64,000 nucleotides of DNA from Streptosporangium lutulentum. Lineage in GTDB: Bacteria > Actinomycetota > Actinomycetes > Streptosporangiales > Streptosporangiaceae. Both the position numbers and the translations under genes were made by a program. Shown here in pieces: positions 8,354 to 20,300 of this stretch. Where the stretch lies: positions 6,572,001 to 6,636,000 of the forward strand of contig NZ_JAUSQU010000001.1 of NCBI RefSeq assembly GCF_030811455.1. Reading direction: 5' to 3'. The notes beneath the pieces are model-generated. The model was given only the letters and a program-made list of their open reading frames with translations. It had not been told where the DNA came from and ran no database searches. How positions within the stretch are numbered: the first letter of the stretch is position 1; each line of letters starts with the position of its first letter.

Positions 8354-9227
8354 GTCCACAGGTGTCATCCACGACATCGGATACCGCCACTACGAGGGGG
8401 TACGGCTCGGCCGCGGCCACGCCGTCCTCGCACTGACCGTGCACAGCCTGCGCGGGGTGTTCGGGCTCGGCCGTACGGCCCGCGCGAAGATCATCCCGTT
8501 CCTCCTCGTGGGCGTGATGATGGTGCCCGCGGTCGTCTCCATCGCGGTCATGGCGCTGGCCAAGCAGCAGGGAGGGGTGGCCTACACCGACTACGCGGTC
8601 ATGATGCAGGCCGTACTCGCGATCTTCCTGGCCTCGCAGTCGCCGTACACGGTGGCGCCGGACCTGCGCTTCCGGGTGCTGCCGCTCTACATGTCGCGCC
8701 CGGTGACGATATGGGACTACATCATCGCGAAGCTCGCGGCGATGATGACGGCGATGTTCCTGCTTCTGGCCGTGCCGCTCACCGTGCTCTTCATCGGCGA
8801 ACTGCTCGTCGACCTCCCCGGAGACCCGCTTACCGGCCGATACCTGATCAGCATGGCCGGAGCGGTCTTCTACGCGCTGCTGCTGTCCTGCCTCGGCGTG
8901 GCGATCGCCTCCTTCACCCCCCGGCGCGGGCTGGGCGTGGCCTCGGTCATCGCCTTCTACCTGCTCACCTCCGCCGTGTCCGCCGTGCTGTCCGCGACGC
9001 TGGAGTCGATGGGCAACGACACCGCCGCCCCATGGGCCAGGCTGATCGACCCGTTCCTCCTGGTGGACGCGGCCGTGCACGTCGGGATCTTCGGAGCCGC
9101 GCCCGCGCAGAGCGGCGTCTACTCGTCGGCCGCCCTCCCCGCGGTCGCGGCAGTGATCATGGTCGCGCTGATCGCCCTGTCCGTGACAGCCCTGATCCTG
9201 CGATACCGGAAGGCGGCCTCGCGATGA
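8346..9227 (+). CDS. ABC-2 type permease (first unit)
   Basis: A 293-aa membrane protein. A cytosolic N-terminus (about 1-55, MSESTGVIHDIGYRHYEGV) is followed by six hydrophobic segments, from IIPFLLVGVMMVPAVVSIAV to the last helix near residues 262-285, and a short basic tail. The short motif DIGYRHYEGVRLGR is typical of this permease type. The start is the ATG at 8346, overlapping the ATPase stop. Its own stop overlaps the next ATPase start (ATGA). It presumably forms the channel for the ATPase encoded just upstream. Confidence 0.88.
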   Translation: MSESTGVIHDIGYRHYEGVRLGRGHAVLALTVHSLRGVFGLGRTARAKIIPFLLVGVMMVPAVVSIAVMALAKQQGGVAYTDYAVMMQAVLAIFLASQSPYTVAPDLRFRVLPLYMSRPVTIWDYIIAKLAAMMTAMFLLLAVPLTVLFIGELLVDLPGDPLTGRYLISMAGAVFYALLLSCLGVAIASFTPRRGLGVASVIAFYLLTSAVSAVLSATLESMGNDTAAPWARLIDPFLLVDAAVHVGIFGAAPAQSGVYSSAALPAVAAVIMVALIALSVTALILRYRKAASR

Positions 9228-10138
9228 ACATCGAACTGGCTCAGGTCTCCCGCTGGTACGGCAACGTGGTCGCCGTCAACGACATCACGATGACCATCGG
9301 CCCCGGCGTCACCGGCCTGCTCGGCCCCAACGGCGCGGGCAAGTCCACGCTGCTGCACATGATGGCCGGGTTCCTGGCCCCCTCCAGCGGCACCGTGACG
9401 CTGGACGGCACCCGGATCTGGCAGAACCACGAGATCTACCGCTCGATCGGCCTGGTCCCCGAGCGCGAGGCCGTCTACGGCTTCCTCACCGGCTGGCAGT
9501 TCGTCCTGTCCAGCGCCAAGCTCCACCGCCTCCCCAACCCCGACGACGCCGCCCGCAAGGCGCTCGCCCTGGTGGAGATGGAGAGCGCCAAGGACCGCAG
9601 GATCGAGACCTACTCCAAGGGCATGCGCCAGCGGGTCAAGGTGGCGGCGGCCCTCGTGCACGACCCGCAGGTCCTGCTGCTCGACGAGCCGTTCAACGGC
9701 ATGGACCCCCGCCAGCGCCTGCACCTGATGGACCTCGTCCGCGACATGGGCACCGCGGGCAAGACCATCCTGTTCAGCTCGCACATCCTGGAGGAGGTGG
9801 AGCGGGTCGCCCAGCACATCGAGGTCCTGGTCTCCGGGCGCCACGCCGCCTCCGGCGACTTCCGCGAGATCCGCCGCCGGATGACCGACCGCCCGCACCT
9901 GTTCAGGGTCAGCTCCAGCGACGACCGCCGCCTGGCGACCGCCCTGATCGCCGATCCCTCCTCGGGCGCGGTCTCCCTGACCGAGGACGGCCTGGAGGTA
10001 CAGGCCCTGGACTTCCGGCGGTTCACCCGGCTACTGCCCCAGGTCGCCAAGGACGCGGACGTGCGGATCTGGCGGATCTCCCCGGCCGACGAAGACCTGG
10101 AGAGCGTCTTCTCCTACCTGATCAACAGGAGCAGCTGA
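9224..10138 (+). CDS. ABC transporter ATP-binding protein (second unit)
   Basis: A 304-aa nucleotide-binding subunit paralogous to the first ATPase in the operon. Walker A is GPNGAGKST near residue 36, the signature is YSKGMRQRVKVAAALV, Walker B is VLLLDEPFNGMDP, and the H-loop is FSSHILEEVE. A C-terminal accessory domain (about 215-304) ends in DEDLESVFSYLINRSS. The ATG at 9224 overlaps the preceding TGA by 4 nt. Two nt separate its stop from the second permease start, so the four genes form one tight operon. Confidence 0.93.
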   Translation: MNIELAQVSRWYGNVVAVNDITMTIGPGVTGLLGPNGAGKSTLLHMMAGFLAPSSGTVTLDGTRIWQNHEIYRSIGLVPEREAVYGFLTGWQFVLSSAKLHRLPNPDDAARKALALVEMESAKDRRIETYSKGMRQRVKVAAALVHDPQVLLLDEPFNGMDPRQRLHLMDLVRDMGTAGKTILFSSHILEEVERVAQHIEVLVSGRHAASGDFREIRRRMTDRPHLFRVSSSDDRRLATALIADPSSGAVSLTEDGLEVQALDFRRFTRLLPQVAKDADVRIWRISPADEDLESVFSYLINRSS

Positions 10139-10140
10139 CC

Positions 10141-10857
10141 ATGAACGGTGTCATCGCTGGAATCTCCTACCGGGCGCTCCTCGGTCGCCGGCGGATCTGG
10201 CTGCTGGGCCTGCTGCCGCTGGTGCTGATCGGCCTGGCCCTCCTGCTGCGACTGCTCGGCGTCGCCGACGAGCGGAACGCGATCACGCTCATGCAGATCT
10301 TCGCCGTCAGCACCATGCTGCCGCTGCTGGGCCTGATCGCGGGAACCGGGGTGATCGCCCCCGAGATCGACGACGGCACGATCATCCATCTGCTGGCCAA
10401 GCCGATCTCCCGCCCGGTCATCGCCCAGACCAAGTTCCTGGTCGCCGCCTCGACGCTCGCGCTGTTCGCCGCCGTGCCGACCTTCATCGCGGCCTACCTG
10501 CTGGTCAACCTCGAATCCGGGATCGCGTACGGCTTCGCCCTGGGATCCTTCATCGGCGGCATCGCGTACGCGGCGGTGTTCATGCTGCTGGGCGTGCTGA
10601 CGCGGCACGCGGTCACGATCGGCATCATCTACGCGCTCATCTGGGAGGGCGTGGTGGGCAACTTCGTCCCCGGCGCCCGGAGGTTCTCCATCCAGCAGTG
10701 GGCCCAGACGGTCGCCGACCAGCTGTCGTCCTCGCCGTTCCTCTCCACCGAGATCACGCTCAGCTTCGCCGTACCGGCACTCCTCATCGTGACCGTCGGC
10801 GCGGTCTTCTGGGCAGGACGGCGCCTGCGTGTCTTCTCCCTCACCGGCGACGAGTAG
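10141..10857 (+). CDS. ABC-2 type permease (second unit)
   Basis: A 238-aa integral membrane protein with about six hydrophobic segments, the first at residues 20-40 (WLLGLLPLVLIGLALLLRLL). The motif EIDDGTIIHLLAKPISR after the second helix is the coupling-helix region typical of ABC-2 permeases that work with NosF/NatA-like ATPases. It is shorter than the first permease and not closely similar to it. A strong hairpin terminator follows directly, marking the end of the operon. Confidence 0.88.
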   Translation: MNGVIAGISYRALLGRRRIWLLGLLPLVLIGLALLLRLLGVADERNAITLMQIFAVSTMLPLLGLIAGTGVIAPEIDDGTIIHLLAKPISRPVIAQTKFLVAASTLALFAAVPTFIAAYLLVNLESGIAYGFALGSFIGGIAYAAVFMLLGVLTRHAVTIGIIYALIWEGVVGNFVPGARRFSIQQWAQTVADQLSSSPFLSTEITLSFAVPALLIVTVGAVFWAGRRLRVFSLTGDE

Positions 10858-10866
10858 ATCCCTCCC

Positions 10867-10906
10867 GCCACATGTGCGCCCCCTCAGCCGGGGGCGCACA
10901 TGTGGC
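10867..10906 (+). terminator. 17-bp perfect hairpin after the ABC operon
   Basis: The left arm 10867-10883 is exactly complementary to 10890-10906 around a 6-nt loop (TCAGCC). It starts 9 nt after the stop of the second permease. There is no clear T-run, which is common for GC-rich actinobacterial terminators. It may also shield the ABC operon from the convergent minus-strand transcription arriving from the giant genes. Confidence 0.8.
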
Positions 10907-11014
10907 GTTCGGATAGGAAGCCGTTCCTGACCGAGTTACCGAAACAGGGTGACCGGTGTGGAGGTCGGCATCTGGACACTGGACGGCCGGCTCCGTTCCT
11001 ACTCCTGAACGAAA

Positions 11015-11049
11015 AGCACGGCCCGCGCATCGGATGCGCAAGCCGTGCT
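11015..11049 (-). terminator. Rho-independent terminator at the end of the giant-gene unit
   Basis: On the minus strand the sequence forms a 16-bp stem: eight perfect pairs (AGCACGGC with GCCGTGCT), two G-U pairs, then GCGCAT with ATGCGC around a 3-nt loop. It is followed by TTTTCGTT. It lies 9 nt after the stop of the truncated partner gene. Its left arm resembles the bases directly after the glmM stop (GGCACGGCCCGCGCC), so it may be the displaced original glmM terminator. Confidence 0.75.
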
Positions 11050-11057
11050 CAGATGGT

Positions 11058-11234
11058 TCAGACGCAGGCCGTACGGACGGCGACGACCGCACGACCCCGT
11101 CCGCCGAGACTTCCACAGGAAGATCGTCGATGGTTCTCACCGGCGACGCTCCCGGCGGGAACGGTCAGGGCCGCGCCGAGTCCGCAGAGAGCGGCGGCAC
11201 GCCGCGTGCCGGTGGAGGGGCGGATCACTGCCAT
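11058..11234 (-). pseudogene. Truncated DUF11 partner gene fused to a glmM-like 3' tail
   Basis: A 58-codon frame whose first 45 or so codons match the start of the intact DUF11 partner at 23503-24324. Both have the same AAGGAGA ribosome-binding site and a signal-peptide-like RRAAALCGLGAALTVPAGSVAG against RRAAVACGLGVMLAAVLAG. The low-complexity linker, DUF11 domain and membrane helix are missing. The last codons read VRTACV-stop, identical to the last six residues of glmM, with 20 of 22 nt matching (11058-11079 against 36562-36583). It is probably a non-functional junction product, although a short secreted peptide cannot be excluded. Confidence 0.65.
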
Positions 11235-11321
11235 GGCCTTCTCCTTCACGTTGCTCAGGTATCGGGTGAGTGGTGTGTCCGGTGGGACGTCGCCTGCGGC
11301 CGGGACTCCGGGGACGGTGGG

Positions 11322-14300
11322 TCAGAGGGCCGTCGTGACGTAGGTGAGCGTCGCCGAATATCTGCCGACCCGGATGAAGGGGATGTCGGCTTCGAAGTCG
11401 TTGCCGATGGCGTCTCCGTTGGGTGCGGACGGGCCCGGCTGGGTGTGGACGAGCACCGGCTCGGTGGCGGAAAGGGGCTGGAAGGCCGACGTGCCGCTCT
11501 CACGCACGCGCAGGTTCCCGATCGGGATGGTCGCGTCGTTGCCGGGCTCGTTCGAGGTGAGCTCGTCGGACCCCGCCTGCACGGTGACGGTGTAGCCGTC
11601 GAAACTGTTCGTGATGACCGTCATGGTCACGGCCTCGTTGCCTCTGACCGTCGAGTTCGGAGTGCCGCTCAGCGTGAAATCGCTGGTCAGGTCGACGAGG
11701 CTGATGCTGGTGGGCGTCACGGCGGTCTGGACGGAACAGCCGGGGTCGGTACCGCCGACGGGGCAGGTGCTGCCGACGGTCGCCGAGGTGACCTGGTTGT
11801 CGAGGATCGCGTCGCCGGCCTCCTCGTCACTGGTGAGAACGGTGAAGGTGACGACCGCGCTCGCTGCCACCGGCAGCGCCCCGGTCCAGCCGAGGATGCC
11901 GTCGGCGTAGGTGACGGTGCCGACGGTCGCGGTCGCGTCGCCCTCGTAGGTGGCGTCGTCGAGCACCCCGGCCAGCGAGTCGGAGAACGCGGCCGCGGCG
12001 TACGGGGACTCACCGGTGTTCGTGACCGTGATCGTGTACTGGACGACGGCTTCCGCCACCACGGTACCGCTGTTGTCCGCGGTCTTGGTGATGGTGAGGC
12101 CGGGGGTCAGGACGGTGACGGTCGTGGTGCAGCGAGGATCGGTTCCCCCCTCGGGACAGGTGGCTCCGGCGGTGGTGGAGCTGACGGTACTGGTCATGAC
12201 CTTGTTCCCCGGAGGGGGATAGATGGTGGTGACCGAGTAGGTGATCGTCGCGGTGGCGCCGATGGCGAGGGCGCCTCCCCAGCTGAGGATGCCGTCGGCG
12301 TAGGTGACGGTGCCGACGGTGGCGGTCGCGTCGCCGGCGTAGGTCGCGTCGTCGAGCACCCCGGTCAGCGGCTCGGTGAACGCGGCGCCGAGGTAGTCGG
12401 TCTCGCCGGTGTTGACCAGGGTCACCGTGTAGTGGACGGCCGTCCCGGCGGCGACGACGCTGGAGTCGGCGGTCTGCGTGATCGTGAGTTGCGGCACCAG
12501 GACGCGCACGAGCGTCGCGCACGCCGGGTCGCTGCCGCCCACCGGGCAGGTGCTGCCCGGTGCGGTGGAGCTCACGCCGCTGGTCAGAACCTTGTCGCCG
12601 GGGTCGGGATCCTTCACCGTGATGGAGTAGGTGATCGCGGTGCTCGCACCGACCGCGAGGGATCCGACCCAGGTCAGTTTCGGCGCGGTGTAGTCGAAGA
12701 CGCCGGTGGAGGCGCTCGCGTCCTCGTTGTAGACCGCGTCGGGGAGCAGCCCGTTGAGCGCGGCGACGACGGAGGCGCCGGCGTAGTCGGTCTGCCCGGT
12801 GTTGGTGAGCGTGATCGTGTAGCCGACCGTGCTTCCGGGGGTCGTGGTCGCCGTGTCGGCGGTCATGGCGATGCTCAGCGCGGGGATCAGGATGGTGACG
12901 GTCGCGCTGCAGGCCGGGGCGGTGCCGCCCACCGGGCAGGTGCTGCCCGGCGCGGACGAGGAGACGACGCTGGTCATGCTCGTGTCTCCGGTGTTGGGGT
13001 TGTTCGCCGTCACCGTGTAGGTGACGGTCGCGGTCGCCCCGACCGCCAGATCGCCGGTCCAGGTCAGGGTCTGACCGGCGAGGCCGACCGTGCCGGTCGT
13101 GGCGCTCGCGTTCCCGTTGTAGGTCGCCTCGTCCAGCACCTCGGCGAGAGAGTCCGCGACGCTCGCGCCGAGGTAGGGGGTCTGGCCGGTGTTGGCGATC
13201 GTGATCGTGAACCGTACGGTGCCGCCGGGGGTCGTGGTCACCCGGTCCGCGACGGTGGAGACGGCCAGTCCCGGAATGAGCACGGTCACCGTCGCGGTGC
13301 AGGCCGGCCCGGTGCCGCCCACCGGGCAGGTGCTGCCCGGCGCGGACGACGAGGCGACTCCGGTGAGAACCTTGTTACCGGAGTCCGGGTTTTTGACCGT
13401 CACCGTGTAGCCGATGGTAACCGCCGCGCCGACCGCGAGATCGCCGGTCCAGGTCAGGGTCTGACCGGCGACGGCGACCGTGCCCACCGTGGCGGTAACG
13501 TCCCCGTTGTAGGTGGCGTCGTCCAGTATCCCCGCCAGCGCGCCGGCGACGCTCGTCCCGGTGTACGGGGTCTGGCCGGTGTTCGTGGCCGTGATCGTGA
13601 AGCCGACCGTCGCACCCGGCGTGGTGGTGGTCGTGCCGGCCGTCTGGACGATCGTCAGGGCGGGGACGAGCACGATGACGAGCGTCGTGCACGCCGGGAA
13701 AGACCCGACGGACGGGCAGGTGCTGCCCAGCGTGTCGGAGAACGTCTTGTTGACGATCAGCTTGTCGCCGGGGTCGGGGTTACGCACGGTCACCGAGTAG
13801 GTGATCGTGGCGCTGGCGCCGATGGCGAGGTCACCGGTCCAGGTCAGATCGGGGCTGGTGAAGGTGACCGTGCCGCTCGTGGCGGTCGCGTCACCGTTGT
13901 AGACGGCGTCCGGGAGCACCGCGTCGAGCTGGTCGGTCACCGATGCTCCGGTGTAGGGGGTCTGGCCGGTGTTGGCGACGGTGATCGTGTAGGTGACGAT
14001 GCCGCCGGGGGTGACCGTGGTCTTGTCGGCGCTCTTGGAGACGTCCAGGACGGGGGTCAGCACGCTCACCGTCGAGGTGCAGGCCGGGTCGGTGCCGCCG
14101 ACGGGACAGTTGTTCCCCGGGGCGGCCGAGGTCATCACGGAGCTCAGGGTCTTGTTCCCGGGGTCGGGGTTGCGCACGGTCACCGAGAAGGTGACGGTGA
14201 CGGTCGCGCCGATCGCGAGAGCCCCTTGCCACCTCACCTGACCGCTCCCGGAGTTGAAAGTGATGTTGCCCGCCGAGGCCGCCACGTCGCCGGTGAGGGT

Positions 14301-17300
14301 CGCGTCGTCGAGGACTCCGGCGAGCAGGCCGTCCACGACGGCGACGGGGTACGGCGTCTGCCCGGTGTTCGCGATCGTGACCGTGTAGTTCACCGCCCCG
14401 GTCGGGATGGTCGTGGCGACGTCCGCCGAGTTCGTGATCGTGATCCGGGAGATCAGGACCTCGTTGGAGCAGCGGGTGTCGTTGCCGCCGACCGGGCAGG
14501 TGGCGCCGGCGGTGGTGGAGGTGACGGCGTTGGACAATCTCTGGTTGCCGGTGCCCGGGGTGTTGACCGTGATGCTGTAGGTGATGACGGCCGCCTGGCC
14601 GGGGCTGAGGGCGCCGGTCCAGGCGATGGCCTGGCTGCCGAAGGTAGCGGTACCGCGCGTGGCGCTCACGTCGCCGTTGTAGGCGGCGTCGTCCAGCACC
14701 CCGGCCAGCGCGTCGGTGAAGTTCGCCGCGGCGAAGGGCACCTGGCCGGTGTTGGTGGCCGTGATCGTGTAAGTGACCGTCCCACCGGGTGTGGTCGAGG
14801 TCTTGTCGGCGGTCTTCGCGATCGTCAGGATCGGGGTGAGGATGACGACCCTCGCGTCGCAGGCCGTGTTCCCACTGGCGGGCGGGCAGGTGCTGCCCAC
14901 CTCGGTGGACGTGGCCGCGTTGGTCACGAGCTTGTCACCCAGAGCGGGGTTGTTGATGGTGACCGAGTAGGTGACGATCGCGGTCGCCCCGACCGCCAGG
15001 TTGCCGGTCCAGGTCAGGGTCTGACCGGCGAGGCCGACCGTGCCGGTCGTGGCGCTCGCGTTCCCGTTGTAGGTCGCCTCGTTCAGCACCCCGGCGAGCG
15101 AGTCCGTGACGGTGGCCCCGGTGTACGGGGTCTGGCCGGTGTTGGCGACCGTGAGCGTGTAGGCCACCACCCCTCCCGGAACCACCGCGGACCTGTCGGC
15201 GACCTTGGTGATCGTCAGAGCGGGGATCAGCACGGAGACGGAGACGGAGCAGCCGGGGTCGGTCGCCACGGGGCAACTGCTGCCCGGCGCCGAAGAGGAC
15301 ACGGCACTGGTCAGCACCTTGTCGCCCTGATCGGGGTTGTTCACCGTGAACGTGCCGGTCACCACGACGCTGTCCCCAATGGGGATGTTCCCCGTCCATG
15401 TCAGCGTGGTCGCGTCCAGCGACAGCGACAGCGACCCGGAGGTGGCGATCTGATCTCCGTTGGGGACGGCGTCGTCGAACATGCTGCTCCCGTTGAGGAG
15501 GACGGTGATCCCGTTGTACGCCGTCTGCCCCGTGTTGCTGATGAAGGTGGTGAAGCGCACCACTTCGCCCGGTGTGATGGTGTCCGTGTCGGCGAAGGCC
15601 AGGATCTCCAGCCCCGCCGTGGTCACTGTCTCGGAGCAGCGGGGGTCGGTGCTCCCGACGGCGCAGTTGCCGTCTGCCGAGTCCGACACCAGGGTGTTGG
15701 AGAGGAGCCCGTTCCCGCCGCCCCGGGGGTTCGCCGTCACCGAGTAGGTGACCGTGGTCGACCCCTCGGCCGGGACGGTCCCGGTCCAGGTCAGATCGGG
15801 TTCGGTGTAGGTGACGGTGCCCGTTCCGGCCGTGGCGTCGCCGTTGTAGGTCGCCTCGTCCAGCACCTCGGTGAGCGAGTCGGTGAACGTCGCGCCGACG
15901 TACGGGGTCAGTCCGCTGTTGCTGATCGTGACGGTGTAGGTGACCACCTCGCCCTCCGCGACCGAGGCGGTGCTCGCGGCCTTGTCGAACGTCAGCGTGG
16001 TGGCCTCGACGACCTGGACGCCGGCGCTGCAGCGGGTGTCGGTTCCGCCGGTCGGGCAGTTGTTGGCGGGGGTGGCGGAGGTGATCGCGTTCACCAGGTT
16101 CAGGTCGCCGGTCGCCGGGTTGTTGATGGTGACCGTGTAGGTGATGGTCGCGCTCGCGCCAACCGCCAGATTTCCGGTCCAGGTCAGGTCCGTCCCGGCG
16201 AAACCGACCGTGCCGGTCGTGGCCGTCGCGTCGGCGTTGTAGGCCGCGTCGTCCAGCACGCCCGCCAGCGCGTCGGTGAACGTCGCCCCCGTGTAGGGGA
16301 GCTGCCCGGTGTTGGCGGCGGTGATCGTGTAGGTGATCGTGCTCCCGGGAACCCCCGTCGTGGAATCGGCGGTCTTGGTGATCGCCAGGGCGGGAACGAG
16401 CACGGCCACGGCGCTGGTGCACTGCTGGTTACCGCTCGCCGGGGCGCAGTTGCTGCCGGCGGTGGGCGAGGAGACCGTGTTGACCATGAGCCTGTCCCCG
16501 GCGGCGGGATCGCCGACGGTGACCGTGTAGGCGATCGTCGCGCTCGCCCCGACCGCCAGATTTCCGGTCCAGGTCAGGTCCGTCCCGGCGAAACCGACCG
16601 TGCCGGTCGTGGCCGTGGCGTCGCCGTTGTAGGTCGCGTCGTCCAGCACGCCCGCCAGCGGGTCGGTGAACGTCGCACCGGTGTACGGCGCCTGCCCCGA
16701 GTTGGTGACCGTGACCGTGTAGCCGACGGTGCCTCCCTGGACCGTGGCGGCGGTGTCGGCGGTTTTGACGATCGTCAGGCCGGGGACCAGCACGGCAAGG
16801 CTGGCAGTGCAGCGGGGATCCGAGCCTCCCGATGGGCAGTTGTTACCCCTGGCCGTTGAGACCAGGGTGCCGGTGACGATCCGGTTGCCGGTGGGCGGGT
16901 TCTTGAGCGTCAGGGTGCCGGTGATGGTGACGACGCCCCCGACGGGGATGTTCCCGGTCCAGGTGATGCCCGTGGCATCAAGGACGAGCGTGCCCGAGCT
17001 GGCGGTCTGGTCGCCGTTGGGGATGGCGTCGTCGACGGTGCCGGCGCTGGCACTGAAGACGCTGATCCCGGTGTAGGGGACCTGCCCGGTGTTGGTGAAC
17101 GTGGCGTTGAGCGTGATCGTCGAGCCGGGGGTCGCACCGGCCTGGGTGTAGCTCTGCTCCAGCACGAGGCGCGCCACCGGCACCGAGACGGAGCACCGGG
17201 GATCGAGGCTCCCGGCCGGGCAGTTACTCCCCCTGGTGGACGAGACGACGGTGTTGGAGAGCAGGGCGTCTCCCGGATCGGGATTGCGCACGGTGACCGT

Positions 17301-20300
17301 ATAGGTGATCGTCGCACTCGCCCCGACCGCCAGGTTGCCGGTCCAGGTCAGGGTGGAGCCGGCGAAGCCGACCGTGCCGCTGGTCGCGGTGGCGTTCGCG
17401 TTGTAGACCGCGTCGTCCAGCACCCCGGCCAGCGCGTCGGTGACGGTGGCCCCGGTGTACGGGGTCTCCCCGGAGTTGGTGACGGTGACCGTGTAGCCGA
17501 CGGTCGCCCCCGGCACCGTCGTAGTGGCGTTCGCGGTCTTGGCGACGGTCAGCGCCGGCACGAGGACGATCACCGACGCGGTGCACCGGGCGTCGCTGCC
17601 CCCGGCGGGGCAGGTGCTGCCCGGCGTGGTCGAGACCACCACGCTGTCCAGCTGCCGGTCACCGGCGTAGGGGTCGTGCACGGTGACCGAGTACGTGATC
17701 GTCGCACTCTCCCCGACCGCGAGGTCCCCGGTCCAGGTCAGGGTGGAGTCGGCGAAGCCGACCGAGCCGCTGGTCGCGGTGGCGTCCCCGTTGTAGTCCG
17801 CGTCGTCGAGCAGCTGCTCCAGCGACTCGGTCACCGTGGCGCCGGTGTAAGGGGTCTCCCCCGTGTTGGCGACCGTGATCGTGTAGGTCACCGTGTCACC
17901 CGGCAAGGTCGTCTGAGCGTCGGCGGTGTTCGTGATCGTCAGCGCCGGGACCAGGACCGTGACGACGTTGAAACAGCCGGGCAACGTCGCACCGATGACC
18001 GGACAGGTGCTGCCCGGCGCGGGAGACGTGATGGAGGTGCTCAGAGCCTTGTCCCCGGTGTCGGGGTCGTTGACGGTGACCGAACCGGTGATGGTGACCG
18101 TCGCGCCGACCGCGATGTCCCCCGTCCACAGGAGCGCGCCGGTCGGGGTCACTCCGATACTGCCCGAGCTGGTCACGATGTCGCCGTTGTAGGTCGCGTC
18201 ATCGAGGAAGCCCGCGATGGTGAACGTGGCACTGGTGTTCACGTAGGGGGTCTGCCCGGTGTTGGCCAGCGTGAGCGTGTAGGTGACGACGCCCCCCGGG
18301 ACCGTGGTGGACACGTCGGTCTCATCGGTGATCGTCAGCTGCGGAACGAGGACCGCCACGCTGTCGGCGCACCGGGCATCGCTACCCCCTGTGGGGCAGT
18401 TGCTGCCGACGGTGGACGAGGAGACCGTGTTCGAGAGCACTTTGTTCCCGGTGTCGGGATTCTTCACCGTGACCGAGTAGGTGATCGTGGCGGTCGCGGC
18501 GACCGCGAGGTCACCGGCCCAGGTCAGTGTGGAGCCGGCGAAGCCGACCGAGCCGCTGGTCGCGGTGGCGTCCGCGTTGTAGGTCGCGTCGTCCAGCACC
18601 CCGGCCAGCGCGTCGGCGAACGTCGCCCCGGTATACGGCGTCTGCCCCGAGTTGGTGACCGCGACCGTGTAGTGGACGACCGACCCGGGGGTCGTGGTCG
18701 ACGCGTCGGCCACCTTGGCGATCGTCAGGCCGGGGATCAGGACCGGGACGGTGCTGAAGCACCCAGGGGCCTGGTTGCCCACCGGGCAGTTGTTGCCCGC
18801 CGCGGCGGAGACTGCGGAGGTCCTCAGGACCCTGTCGCCGGTGTCGGGATTCTTCACGGTGACCGAGCCGGTGATGGTGACGGCCGCGCCGATGGCCAGG
18901 TTACCGGTCCAGGTGTAGGTGCCGTTCAGATTGTTGACCAGAGTGCCCGACGTCGCGGCGAAGTCGCCGTTGCTCGTCGCGTCGTCCAGCACGCCCGCCA
19001 GGGAGACGGTGAAACTCGTCCCGACATAAGGGGTCTGCCCGGTGTTGGAGGCTGTCAACGTGTAGTTCACGGTCGAGCCCGGCGTGGTGCTGGCCACGTC
19101 CGCGCCGCTGCTGATCGTCAGTCCGGGGATCAGGACCGTGACGGTGGCGGTGCACTGCGCGCCGGGGTTTCCCGGCGGGCAGGTGCTGCCGGGAGTGGCC
19201 GAGGAGATCGTGTTGGAGACGGTCCTGTCGCCGGTGTCGGGGTTCTGCACCGTGGCCGAGTAGGTGATGTTCGCACTCGCACCGGGCGCGAGGTTTCCGG
19301 TCCAGATCAGGTTGGGGCTGGTGTACGACAGGCTACCGGTCGTCGCGATCGCGTCGGCGTTGTAGACGGCGTCGTCGAGCAGACCGGCCATCGCGTCGGT
19401 GAACGTCACCCCGGTGTACGGGGTCTGGCCGTTGTTCGTCACCGTGACCGTGTAGCCGATCGCCCCTCCGGGGGTCGCCGTCGAGACGCTGGCGACCTTG
19501 ACGATGGACAGTCCGGACACGGTCACGGTGGCGGAGCATCGGGGATCGCTGCCGCCGGCCGGGCAGGTGCTGCCGACCGTCGATGAGGTCACCGCGTTGG
19601 CCAGCACCTTGTTGCCGGTGTCGGGGTTGTTCACCGTGACCGAGTAGCCGATGGTCACGGTCGCGCCGGCCGCCACGTTGCCCGTCCAGGTCAGGGTCTG
19701 GCCGGTCAGTGACACCGAGCCGGCGCTCGCGGTCGCGTCACCGTTGTAGGTCGCGTCGTCGAGGACGCCCGCCAGCGGGTCGTTCAACGTCGCACCGGTG
19801 AAGGCGGTCGTGCCGGTGTTGTTCACGGTGATCGTGTAGTTGAGCGTGCCCCCCGGGACCGCCGAGGAGGCATCGGCCGTCTTGACCATGACCAGGGGCC
19901 CGACCGCGATGACCAGCGTCACGGACCTGGTGTCGGCCAGACCGTTCGCGTCGACCACCCGGAAGGTGACCGTGGAGCTGCCCGTCGCGGTCGGGGTGCC
20001 CGACAACACGCCGGTGGAGGTGTTCAGGGTCAGGCCCGGCGGCAGGCTGCCCGCGCTGACCGACCACACATACGGCGCGGTTCCCCCGCTCACGGTCAGC
20101 GGAACGCTGTAGGCGACCCCGACCTGCCCGGGCGGTGGCGCGACGAACGTGAACGTGGGCAGCGCCGCGATCGTCAGGCTCACCGTCCTGGTGTTGCTCT
20201 GGTTGAAGGCGTCGACCACCCTGACGGTGAAGGAGAAGGCACCTCCAAGCGTCGGGGTGCCCGACAGCACACCGGTGGAGGTGTTCAGAGTCAGGCCCGG

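Noticed and set aside
10958..11008. 16-codon frame starting GTG (VEVGIWTLDGRLRSYS)
   Set aside because: Too short to support, no ribosome-binding site, and it lies between two terminators.
10956..16859. 1967-codon open frame on the plus strand opposite giant copy A
   Set aside because: It is the antisense of the DUF11 repeats: GC-rich third positions and the 390-nt period keep this frame open. The translation is a repetitive Arg/Gly/Asp mix with no domain, and the minus-strand frame encodes recognisable domains.
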